This document shows, piece by piece, positions 33,204 through 40,529 of a DNA stretch of 64,000 nucleotides (positions are counted from its first letter, which is position 1; every line of letters starts with the position of its first letter). Origin of the DNA: Anaerolineales bacterium (GTDB lineage: Bacteria > Chloroflexota > Anaerolineae > Anaerolineales > Villigracilaceae). The stretch spans positions 4,269,223-4,333,222 of the forward strand of contig JABTTV010000001.1 in the NCBI GenBank assembly GCA_015075725.1, read 5' to 3'. Both the position numbers and the translations under genes were made by a program. A model generated the notes under the pieces. The model was not told the DNA's origin and made no database searches. It saw only the letters and a program-made list of their open reading frames with translations.

Positions 33204-35642
33204 TCACTCCCCCGTCGGCACCCAGATATTCTTCACCTGCGTCGCCTCGTGCAGGAACTCATGCCCTTCGCCCTGCTCGCGGTCCATCCAATCGCGCGGC
33301 AGGCCGTAGCCGACCCACGTGCGTTTCATGTTGGCGGCGGACTCGTACTCCACCCAGTAACTGCCTTCCGCCGAGCCGAAGTACCAGACCGCGTCCACAT
33401 CTTCGTGCTGGACGAGAGTCTTGGTCAGGGCTTCGCGGTCGCCTGTGACGATGTTGACCACACCGCCAGGCACATCGGACGTATCCAGCACCTGATAAAA
33501 GTCCGTGGCAGATAGCGGATATTTTTGACTCGGTATCATCACCACAGTATTGCCTCTTGCAATCGCAGGCGCCATCAGGGAGACAAATCCAAGCAACGGC
33601 ATTTCGTCGGGGCAGGCGATTCCGATCACGCCGACAGGTTCGTTGACCGCCACCGTGATTCCGCGCAGGGTGGTCTCTTGGATGTTGCCGCCGTATTTAT
33701 CCGCCCAGGCTGCGTAGGTGAACAGACGCTCCACCGCCGCGTCCACTTCGGCTTGCGCGGACTTTTGCGTGCGTCCTGTCATCTCCACAATGCGTTTGAC
33801 GAACTCGGCATTGCGCGCGTCAAGATTTTCCGCGATGAAATACAGGATCTGCGAACGGTTGTATCCGTGCCGCATCGCCCAACCAGATTTCGCAACGATG
33901 ACCGCGTGCGCGGCTTCGACCGCATCGCGGATGTCCTTGCGGTTTCCGTCACCAACCTGACCGACGATCTTCCCTTTTGCATTGAGGATGGTCGTGCTGT
34001 ACGCACCGTCCGGGCGGACTTGTTTCCCGCCGATGTACATTTTCGGGGTGCGGTCGACCCGGGGAAGGTCATGTCCATTTGTACGAGTCGCTGTCGGCTT
34101 GGAAGGAAGCGTGGGCACGTGCTCGCCCCATTTCTTCGATTCATCCAGCGCAAAGTCCGGGCGCGGACGATCCATCCACTTCGGTCTGACATATTCGAAC
34201 AAACCTTCGCGTCCGCCCTCGCGACCGAAACCTGATTCGCGATAGCCGCCGAATCCACCCGCCGCATCGAAGACGTTGTGACAGTTAACCCACATCGCAC
34301 CTGCCTTGATCTTGCTGGCCGCGTCAAGCGCGAGATTGATGTTATCGCTCCACACGCTCCCGCCGAGTCCGTAGCGCGTGTTGTTCGCAAGCGCGATCGC
34401 CTCTTCGGGCGTTCTAAATGTTAAGGAAACAAGCACGGGACCAAAGATCTCCTCCTGCACCGTCGACGCGGCAGGGTCGAGGTCCGTGATGAGCGTGGGT
34501 TTGTAGAAGAGTCCTTTCGTGGGCAAAGAAATATCGGGTTGGAAAACGTCCCCGCCTTCCTTCTCACCCATCTTCACCCAGTAATCCACCGTATCCCATT
34601 GCGATTTATCAACAATCGCGCCCATGTCGATGGCTTTATCGAGCGAGTCGCCGACGCGCATATGACCCATGCGCGCTTTGAGCTTTTGGATGAAACGCGG
34701 CGCAACATTTTCCTGGACGATGAGCCTTGAGCCTGCACAGCAGACCTGACCCTGGTTGAACCAGATCGCATCGACCACACCTTCAACGGCCGCGTCCAAG
34801 TCGGCATCTTCGAACACGACAACGGGACTCTTGCCTCCCAACTCCAGCGAAATCTTTTTACCCGATCCCGCGGTGAGATGGCGCAGCGTGCGCCCGATCT
34901 CGGTGGAGCCTGTGAAGGCGATCTTGTCCACGTCGGGGTGCGTGACGATCATCTCGCCCGCTTTGCCGCTGCCCGTGATGATGTTAACCACGCCCGGCGG
35001 AAGTCCCGCTTCAGCAACGACTTCGGCGAAAAGCAAGGCGCTCAAACGTGTGTATGACGCAGGCTTTAATACAACAGTATTTCCCATCGCAATGGCGGGA
35101 GCGATCTTCCACGCCAGCATCATCAACGGGAAGTTCCACGGGATGATCTGCCCGATCACGCCAACGGGCTGATAGTCGCGCAGTTCGGTTTCCATGAGTT
35201 GAGCCCAGCCCGCGTAATAGTAAAAGTGACGCGCCAACAGCGGCACATCCACATCTCGCGACTCGCGGATCGGCTTGCCGTTGTCCATTGATTCCAACAC
35301 AGCAAGGAGACGATGATGTTTTTGGATGTTGCGCGCAATGGCGTACATGTATCGCGCGCGAACGACACCAGGAGTTTTACTCCACGAGTCGAAAGCCGTC
35401 CGTGCCGCGGCAATGGCGGCATCGACATCCTTCTTTTCGGCTTGCGCGGTCTCTGCGATCTGCTCGCCGGTGGCAGGGTTGAACGACGCGTAATATTTAG
35501 CGCCTTTAGGCGTCACCCATTCGTTGTTAATGAACAGACCAAACTTCCGTCCATGTTCCTCCAGCCATTTATCCACCGCGGCGGAAGATTCAGGGGCGGG
35601 TCCGTATTCCATGGTTTTGAAGAGGTCGAGGAGGGTAGACAT
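33204..35642 (-). CDS. ALDH16-type double aldehyde dehydrogenase
   Basis: 812 aa, two tandem ALDH domains. The first (about 35-500) has the catalytic Glu in SLELGGKSPVVVF and Cys in NQGQVCCAGSRL, plus EEIFGPV and the PWNFPLMM cofactor region. The second (about 545-800) keeps the fold (VGVIGIACPDEMPLLGFVSL) but has no catalytic Cys equivalent, as in ALDH16 proteins. NAD(P)-linked aldehyde oxidation is expected. With deoC upstream, acetaldehyde from deoxyribose-5-phosphate is a plausible substrate. The start at 35642 follows AAAGGAG; the longer open frame to 35765 is translated repeat. Confidence 0.88.
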   Translation of the reverse strand: MSTLLDLFKTMEYGPAPESSAAVDKWLEEHGRKFGLFINNEWVTPKGAKYYASFNPATGEQIAETAQAEKKDVDAAIAAARTAFDSWSKTPGVVRARYMYAIARNIQKHHRLLAVLESMDNGKPIRESRDVDVPLLARHFYYYAGWAQLMETELRDYQPVGVIGQIIPWNFPLMMLAWKIAPAIAMGNTVVLKPASYTRLSALLFAEVVAEAGLPPGVVNIITGSGKAGEMIVTHPDVDKIAFTGSTEIGRTLRHLTAGSGKKISLELGGKSPVVVFEDADLDAAVEGVVDAIWFNQGQVCCAGSRLIVQENVAPRFIQKLKARMGHMRVGDSLDKAIDMGAIVDKSQWDTVDYWVKMGEKEGGDVFQPDISLPTKGLFYKPTLITDLDPAASTVQEEIFGPVLVSLTFRTPEEAIALANNTRYGLGGSVWSDNINLALDAASKIKAGAMWVNCHNVFDAAGGFGGYRESGFGREGGREGLFEYVRPKWMDRPRPDFALDESKKWGEHVPTLPSKPTATRTNGHDLPRVDRTPKMYIGGKQVRPDGAYSTTILNAKGKIVGQVGDGNRKDIRDAVEAAHAVIVAKSGWAMRHGYNRSQILYFIAENLDARNAEFVKRIVEMTGRTQKSAQAEVDAAVERLFTYAAWADKYGGNIQETTLRGITVAVNEPVGVIGIACPDEMPLLGFVSLMAPAIARGNTVVMIPSQKYPLSATDFYQVLDTSDVPGGVVNIVTGDREALTKTLVQHEDVDAVWYFGSAEGSYWVEYESAANMKRTWVGYGLPRDWMDREQGEGHEFLHEATQVKNIWVPTGE

Positions 35643-35663
35643 AAGAACTCCTTTCAGATTAGA

Positions 35664-35745
35664 GCCACAGATGAACACAGACAAACGCGGATGGGTGATA
35701 AACAAAAGAAACCAAAATCTGTATTCATCCGTGTTTATCTGTGGT
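35664..35745. repeat. ACAGATAAACACAGATG-family repeat, inverted pair
   Basis: GCCACAGATGAACACAGACA (35664-35683) and, inverted, ATTCATCCGTGTTTATCTGT (35723-35742). Same family as 5501-5571 and 36145-36179. The right arm overlaps the stop codon of the GxxExxY gene. Confidence 0.75.
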
Positions 35746-36133
35746 TGGGCATTTGGATTTTCCAAGAGTCATGTGGAACGATTCGTTTAATTTCGAGTTT
35801 TGGACGGTAAAAATTGACAAGAAGACAGACGGGTAAGCCTGTGGCACGCAAATAATTCAAGCATTGCGCAGTATGAACATCGTCGAAGGTTTTGACGGTT
35901 TTCAACTCCACCAATACCAATTCCTCCACCAGTAAATCTGCGAAGTAATCTCCGACAATGACGCCTTCATATCGAACCTGAATGGGGAACTGCTGTTGCA
36001 CGCGCAGCCCAGCCTTCGCAATAGCAATTCCACTTGCGTTCTCATAAACTTTTTCGAGAAAACCACAGCCGAGAGTATTACTCACCTGATAAAGGCATCC
36101 GATAATCTTTTCGGTGATGTCATTTACTTCCAT
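35735..36133 (-). CDS. GxxExxY protein (PD-(D/E)XK nuclease superfamily)
   Basis: 132 aa. The naming motif is in TLGCGFLEKVYENA (GFLEKVY). A nuclease-like core is seen in GDYFADLLVEELVLVELKTV, with Asp and ExK spaced as in PD-(D/E)XK enzymes, and a C-terminal QCLNYLRATGLPVCLLVNF helix-strand. The family is placed in the PDDEXK_3 group; activity has not been established. Both ends abut copies of the same repeat: the ribosome-binding site AGAAGGA adjoins one copy and the stop codon TAA falls in another. The ATG at 36133 follows a TTG in frame. Probably mobile cargo. Confidence 0.85.
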   Translation of the reverse strand: MEVNDITEKIIGCLYQVSNTLGCGFLEKVYENASGIAIAKAGLRVQQQFPIQVRYEGVIVGDYFADLLVEELVLVELKTVKTFDDVHTAQCLNYLRATGLPVCLLVNFYRPKLEIKRIVPHDSWKIQMPNHR

Positions 36134-36144
36134 CAATTCATCCT

Positions 36145-36179
36145 TCTATCTGTGTCCATCTGTGTTTATCTGTGGTTGA
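36145..36179. repeat. ACAGATAAACACAGATG-family repeat, right of GxxExxY
   Basis: On the reverse strand this reads CAACCACAGATAAACACAGA followed by TGGACACAGATAG, in the same orientation as the copy at 35723-35748 (CAACCACAGATAAACACGGA), making direct repeats around the GxxExxY gene. Confidence 0.75.
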
Positions 36180-36184
36180 TTTTT

Positions 36185-36257
36185 ATCCCATCGGCACGTG
36201 ATGTTTCGCGGCGTAATGACCCGTGATGAAGTGATACAACAGCCGCTCGAGGTCGGT
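36185..36257 (-). pseudogene. Fragment of the deoC 3' end (73-bp duplication)
   Basis: The 73 bp match 36889-36961 at 66 positions. The reverse strand reads TDLERLLYHFITGHYAAKHH then VPMG and a stop, against TDLERQLYHFITGHYAAKHH, MPMG, stop in the intact gene. Most differences are synonymous, suggesting that it came from a related functional deoC rather than decaying in place. It forms a direct repeat around the DUF433/DUF5615 module. Confidence 0.85.
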
Positions 36258-36262
36258 TTTCA

Positions 36263-36613
36263 TCAAACTCTCCGAATACGAACTGCTTTTTCGGTAATCA
36301 CGCTGAAAGCCGAAAGCAATTCATCTGCATGTTTGGCAATCGCAGAAGAAACAATCTCCGCCTTTTCCTGCGACGAAAGTCCCGCGAGGCGATACAAGAC
36401 TATCCCGCGTTTGACGTATCCCTGGCGGAAAATCAACTCGCCGAAATCTTTATCGGCGGTCAAGAGCAAAGTGTTTTCGTCGCTCGCCAAAACAAGAATT
36501 TCCTCGTCCATTATGCCTGGGGACATCTCCGCGACATAGCCGACATCATGCCCGTCACTCCTCAAGCGCAGGACAATTTCGTGAGCCACACTTTCATCGG
36601 CGAGTATTTTCAT
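36263..36613 (-). CDS. DUF5615 PIN-like toxin
   Basis: 116 aa. PIN-like fold: KILADESVAHEIVLRLRSDGHDV at the N-terminus (Asp4 position), then EILVLASDENTLLLTADKDFGELIF with the acidic TADKDFGE motif, and IVLYRL. It matches the DUF5615 family, putative RNase toxins paired with DUF433 antitoxins. The start ATG shares a base with the stop of DUF433 (TGATG), so the pair is translationally coupled. Flanked by duplicated deoC sequence. Confidence 0.88.
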   Translation of the reverse strand: MKILADESVAHEIVLRLRSDGHDVGYVAEMSPGIMDEEILVLASDENTLLLTADKDFGELIFRQGYVKRGIVLYRLAGLSSQEKAEIVSSAIAKHADELLSAFSVITEKAVRIRRV

Positions 36614-36846
36614 CAGACCGACTCGGAGATGGGATAAACCACGTCAGCGCGCAGGGCTTCCTGAGCAAATTTCAATGCGGCTTGAATGCCTTCTTTCGTC
36701 AAGCGCGGGTGGGCTTTTAGTAATTGGGCAAATGATTCACCCGCTGACAGCTCTTCGAGAATTAGATCAACTGTAATGCGCGTCCCTGAAACGACGGGCT
36801 GTCCCATCATCACTTTTGGGTTTGAAACGATAATTTGTTCAGCCAT
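36613..36846 (-). CDS. DUF433 antitoxin-like protein
   Basis: 77 aa. IVSNPKVMMGQPVVSGTRITVDLILEELSAGESFAQLLKAHPRLTKEGIQAAL is a textbook DUF433 helix-turn-helix-like domain. It is expected to neutralise the DUF5615 protein and perhaps autoregulate the operon. The last residues VVYPISESV run into the toxin's start. AAAGGAAAAT lies just upstream of the ATG. Confidence 0.88.
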   Translation of the reverse strand: MAEQIIVSNPKVMMGQPVVSGTRITVDLILEELSAGESFAQLLKAHPRLTKEGIQAALKFAQEALRADVVYPISESV

Positions 36847-36886
36847 TTCTATTTTCCTTTCTTTGCGCTCTTAGCGGTAAATACTA

Positions 36887-37846
36887 TCATCCCATCGGCA
36901 TGTGATGCTTCGCGGCGTAGTGGCCCGTGATGAAGTGATACAACTGCCGCTCCAGATCGGTGAGCAAACTGGACGCCCCAAGGCGGAACAGATTCGGCAT
37001 CAGCCATTCGTCGCCGAGTTCTTCCTTCATCAGCGACTGCCATGCCATCGCTTGCTTGGCGGAACTGATTCCCCCTGCGGGCTTGAAACCGATCTTGTAG
37101 CCGAAGCGGTCGAGATATTCGCGGATGGCGCGCGTCATCACCAAACTGACTTCCAGCGTGGCGTTTACCGATTCCTTGCCCGTCGATGTCTTGATAAAGT
37201 CCGAGCCTGCCATCATGGCGACGAGACTCGCTTGATAGACCTGCTTCAACGTTCCCAGATCACCGGTTGCCAAAATCGTCTTCATGTGCGCATCACCGCA
37301 GGCTTCGCGGAATTGCTTGAGCTCATCGTAAAGCGATCTCCAGTCGCCGGTCAACACATGGTTGCGGGCAATGACCACGTCGATTTCCCGAGCGCCCGCC
37401 TCCACAGCCTGTTCGATCTCTTGAATCCGCTGCGGCAGAGGAGTCTGCCCCGCAGGGAAACCTGTCGCAACAGAGGCAACAGGAATATCAGAACCTTGAA
37501 GCGCCTCCACCGCATCACGGACGCGATTCGGGTAAACGCAGACCGCGCCGACGGTGACCCGCTCGCCATCCAGTCCGAGCCGTTCGAGCATATCCGGGCG
37601 GATCGGTTGTCTGGCTTTCGCGCATAGACGATGAACGCGCCCGGGCGTGTCGTCTCCGGCGAGGGTGGTCAGGTCGATGCAGGTGACGGCGCGCAGAAGC
37701 CAGGCAGCCTGCCATTCCTTCTTTACGGTGCGGCGCTTTTGCAGGGTCTCGATACGCCGCTCCACCGCGCTCTTGTTGACGTGCGCGCCCATCACCCAGT
37801 CGAGGTCAAGAGGCACGCCGGGGTTGCGATTGTGATTGGAAGTCAT
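36887..37846 (-). CDS. deoC: Deoxyribose-phosphate aldolase
   Basis: 319 aa, the longer (eukaryote-like DERA) type. It cleaves 2-deoxyribose-5-phosphate to acetaldehyde and glyceraldehyde-3-phosphate. Landmarks are AVTCIDLTTLAGDDT at the N-terminus, VCVYPNRVRDAV, VASVATGFPAGQTPL, EIDVVIARNHVLTGDW, the Schiff-base Lys in SDFIKTSTGKES, and the second Lys in IGFKPAGGISS. Start at 37846 (MTSNHNRNPGVPLDLDW); upstream in-frame codons lack family similarity. The 3' 73 bp are duplicated at 36185-36257. ALDH16 lies downstream on the same strand beyond inserted genes. Confidence 0.93.
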   Translation of the reverse strand: MTSNHNRNPGVPLDLDWVMGAHVNKSAVERRIETLQKRRTVKKEWQAAWLLRAVTCIDLTTLAGDDTPGRVHRLCAKARQPIRPDMLERLGLDGERVTVGAVCVYPNRVRDAVEALQGSDIPVASVATGFPAGQTPLPQRIQEIEQAVEAGAREIDVVIARNHVLTGDWRSLYDELKQFREACGDAHMKTILATGDLGTLKQVYQASLVAMMAGSDFIKTSTGKESVNATLEVSLVMTRAIREYLDRFGYKIGFKPAGGISSAKQAMAWQSLMKEELGDEWLMPNLFRLGASSLLTDLERQLYHFITGHYAAKHHMPMG

Positions 37847-37965
37847 CCAAAACTCCGTTTCATTATCTGACACGATTATACAGCGAAAGACGGGCGGGTA
37901 AAGCACCCTGGCAACACATTGAGTGTTGTATGGATAGTTATCTATTCTTATAAAAGGAGAAAACC

Positions 37966-38250
37966 ATGACCTACGTGCTTGTTCGATTTACCGTCGAGGA
38001 TATTGATAAATGGAAATCCGTGTTCGAGGAAGCGGCTTCGCTTCGAAAGAGTTTCGGTTCGACGGGCGTCCGCGCATTCAGCAAATCGGGCAGTCCTAAT
38101 GAAGTTGTGATCCTCGGCAATTATTCCGATAAAGAGAAAGCCATGCAGATGTTCCAGTCGCAGGAATTCCGCGAGAGAACACAGAGTGCGGGCGTTAAAG
38201 GTCCGCCCGAAGTGACTTTCCTCGAAGAGGTGTTAAATCTACCCGCCTGA
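37966..38250 (+). CDS. Small dimeric alpha-beta barrel-like protein
   Basis: 94 aa. YVLVRFTVEDIDKWKSVFEE, a central GVRAFSKSGSPNEVVILGNYSDKEKAMQMFQSQEFRE, and a final FLEEVL resemble ABM/cyclase-like ferredoxin-fold proteins of about 95 residues. No catalytic residue can be assigned. AAAAGGAG lies 7 nt before the ATG. Divergent from deoC with 119 bp between; followed 35 bp later by the MBL-rhodanese gene. Confidence 0.7.
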   Translation: MTYVLVRFTVEDIDKWKSVFEEAASLRKSFGSTGVRAFSKSGSPNEVVILGNYSDKEKAMQMFQSQEFRERTQSAGVKGPPEVTFLEEVLNLPA

Positions 38251-38270
38251 CCGATCCATCCGCCGGGCGG

Positions 38271-38276
38271 TATAAT
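38271..38276 (+). promoter_or_regulatory. -10 box of a probable leaderless promoter (MBL-rhodanese gene)
   Basis: TATAAT ends 9 nt before the ATG at 38286, and there is no Shine-Dalgarno sequence. CTGACC at 38247-38252 is a possible -35 with an 18-nt spacer. Confidence 0.5.
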
Positions 38277-38285
38277 TCACAAATC

Positions 38286-39659
38286 ATGCCGGATTATTTT
38301 ATCGAGACGTTTGTAGACACCGGACTCGGCAACTCTGCTTACCTGATCGGATCACACGCAACGAAGAAAGGGATTTTGATCGATCCGCTTCGCGACGTGG
38401 ACCGATACCTGAATGCCGCTTCCGAGCGGGGTCTTACACTGACGCATGTCCTTGACACCCACCTGCACGCGGATTTCATCTCCGGCAACCGCGAGATCGC
38501 GAATCAAACAAACGCAATCATCGGCGCCAGCGCAGAGGCAGGGGTCGGTTTTGATCACACGCCGCTTACCGAAGACTCGGTCATCGATCTCGGCGCGTTC
38601 CAAATCCGGGTGATGACGACGCCTGGACATACGCCGGAACATATTTCGTTTTTGCTCACCGAAGCGGATGGCAAAATTCCAGCCGCTCTCTTCAGCGGCG
38701 GCGCGCTCATCGTCGGCGGCGCGGCGCGGACGGATCTACTCACGCCGGAACTCACGCGCCCGCTGGCGAGTCTGTTGTTTCATACCATTCACGATAAATT
38801 GCTGAAACTTCCCGACGAAGTAAACGTCTTCCCCACCCATGGGGCGGGCTCGTTCTGTGTGGCTCCCGCTTCATCCGACCGGACGACGACCATCGGGCGC
38901 GAGCGAAAAACGAATCAACTTGCCCAGCCGCAAAACGAAGAGGAATTCATCGAACGCGCATTGACGGGTCTGCCGGATTACCCCACTTATTACAAATACA
39001 TGCGCGGGTTGAATCAAAAAGGCGCAAAAATCCTCGGCGGCGTTCCGATTCTCAAACCGTTATCGGCAGGTGAGGTTAAGTCAATGATGGATGAGGGCGT
39101 CGTTGTATTGGACGTTCGTCATCACAAGGAATTTGCCGCGGGGCACATTCCCGGCTCATACGGTATCCGCGTCGATGCTCCGCTCATCGTTTGGGCGGGT
39201 TGGGTGATTCCGTTCGGGAGCAAAATCATCCTCCTCGCGGAATCCGCAGACCAAAGGGAGTCTGCGGCGCGGCAGTTGATCCGCATCGGTTACGATGACA
39301 TCGCTGGTTATCTCGAAGGGGGAATCGAAGCCTGGGCGAAGGAACTCCCGGTTGAAACGGTGCAATCCATCAGCCCGAAAGAATTGCGCGAACGGTTGGA
39401 CGAAGTGGCGGTAATCGATGTGCGGCGGTTGAGCGAATGGAACGACGGGCACATCCCCAACGCGATCCACTTCGAAGGCGGAAGAGTCGCATGGGACGAT
39501 TTGAATTTTCCGAAGGACAAACCTTTGGTGATCCAATGCGCGAGCGGCAACCGCTCCATGGTTGCGATCTCGGTATTAAAACGGCGCGGATTCCAGAATG
39601 TGATCCAGGCGGATGGCGGCATCAACAAATGGAAAATGAGCGGGTTTGAGACCGTCTAA
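38286..39659 (+). CDS. MBL-fold persulfide dioxygenase-like protein with two rhodanese domains
   Basis: 457 aa. An ETHE1-like metallo-beta-lactamase domain (about 1-240) has DTHLHADFISGNRE, MTTPGHTPEHISFLL and VFPTHGAGSFC. Two rhodanese domains follow. The first (about 265-355) ends in ILLAESADQRESAARQLI and lacks the active-site Cys. The second (about 365-457) has IQCASGNRSMVA with the Cys intact. Such CstB-like proteins oxidise persulfides and transfer sulfane sulfur. Cytosolic. Probably leaderless: no Shine-Dalgarno sequence and TATAAT 9 nt upstream. Another sulfurtransferase is encoded at 48600. Confidence 0.88.
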   Translation: MPDYFIETFVDTGLGNSAYLIGSHATKKGILIDPLRDVDRYLNAASERGLTLTHVLDTHLHADFISGNREIANQTNAIIGASAEAGVGFDHTPLTEDSVIDLGAFQIRVMTTPGHTPEHISFLLTEADGKIPAALFSGGALIVGGAARTDLLTPELTRPLASLLFHTIHDKLLKLPDEVNVFPTHGAGSFCVAPASSDRTTTIGRERKTNQLAQPQNEEEFIERALTGLPDYPTYYKYMRGLNQKGAKILGGVPILKPLSAGEVKSMMDEGVVVLDVRHHKEFAAGHIPGSYGIRVDAPLIVWAGWVIPFGSKIILLAESADQRESAARQLIRIGYDDIAGYLEGGIEAWAKELPVETVQSISPKELRERLDEVAVIDVRRLSEWNDGHIPNAIHFEGGRVAWDDLNFPKDKPLVIQCASGNRSMVAISVLKRRGFQNVIQADGGINKWKMSGFETV

Positions 39660-39695
39660 GATTCAGGAAGATCGATCTCTCTTTAGGAGCGCGTC

Positions 39696-40463
39696 ATGCC
39701 CAACATCGAAACCATCGTCCGGCAGATCAACCGCGAGATCGTGCCTCAGTTCGAGGAAAAATTGCGCGCCTATCTTGCCGAACAGGACAAGGAATGGCTG
39801 ATCGAGCAGATCGTGCGGTTGACCCTCGACGCGCACAGCCTGCAGGAAATGGACCGCAAGCATTACAAAGAGGAAGAGAATCGCAAACGCGCCGAGTTTG
39901 GGGAGAGAGTCAAGCAACTGGCGCTGAACGATAATAAACTCAATGAATTCATTGACGCATACAGGAAAATTAACCGTGAAGAATTGATCGCGAAAGGATT
40001 CCTGCTCGATAATGCGCCGCCCAAAGGTGGAGAGATGCTCGGCGATGAATTCCGCACGGAAAAAGGGAAGCAACTCCTCCAGCAAGCAAAGGATATGCTG
40101 TTCGCCTTGTTATTCGGCGATGCCGAGTTCAACGCCGTCTTCGAACGCGACCATCGCGAACTGCTCTCGCTGACCGTGCCGCGGATGAAGATCGAAGCCC
40201 TGAACTTCATGAAGGCAACGACGGAGATCGACGCGCTCGGCACCTGGCAGGACCCGAAAGGAACCGCCAGCGATTCCCGCGCCGATTACATCCTGATGGA
40301 GATCGAATACGGCGAAGTGCAGGGCGAGCACATTGGCGAAGGCATCATTTCCGCGCTCAAGGTCATCAACAACCTCGAAGTCAATGAAAAGATCCTGTAT
40401 GCGCGAATGAGCGAGATCGAACAAAGCACGCTGGTTTCGCAGAAATTGATGAAAATACAATAA
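39696..40463 (+). CDS. Uncharacterised helical protein
   Basis: 255 aa, family not recognised. Mostly charged helices in the N-terminal two thirds (QFEEKLRAYLAEQDKEWLIEQIVRLTLDAH, HYKEEENRKRAEFGERVKQLALND), then a more globular end with ADYILMEIEYGEVQGEHIGEGIISALKVINNLEVNEKILYARM. No signal or membrane segment. TTTAGGAGCGCGTC precedes the ATG. Conservation cannot be judged without a search, but the length and composition argue for a real gene. Confidence 0.7.
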   Translation: MPNIETIVRQINREIVPQFEEKLRAYLAEQDKEWLIEQIVRLTLDAHSLQEMDRKHYKEEENRKRAEFGERVKQLALNDNKLNEFIDAYRKINREELIAKGFLLDNAPPKGGEMLGDEFRTEKGKQLLQQAKDMLFALLFGDAEFNAVFERDHRELLSLTVPRMKIEALNFMKATTEIDALGTWQDPKGTASDSRADYILMEIEYGEVQGEHIGEGIISALKVINNLEVNEKILYARMSEIEQSTLVSQKLMKIQ

Positions 40464-40529
40464 AAATTGCCCGAAAATCGGCTGTGCTATACTGGGTGAA
40501 TTCCACAATCGGAAAGATCGTTCCAGCCG

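Noticed and set aside
26500..37000. Prophage or conjugative element
   Set aside because: No integrase, terminase, capsid, portal, relaxase or T4SS gene; only defence-like and toxin-antitoxin genes and repeats.
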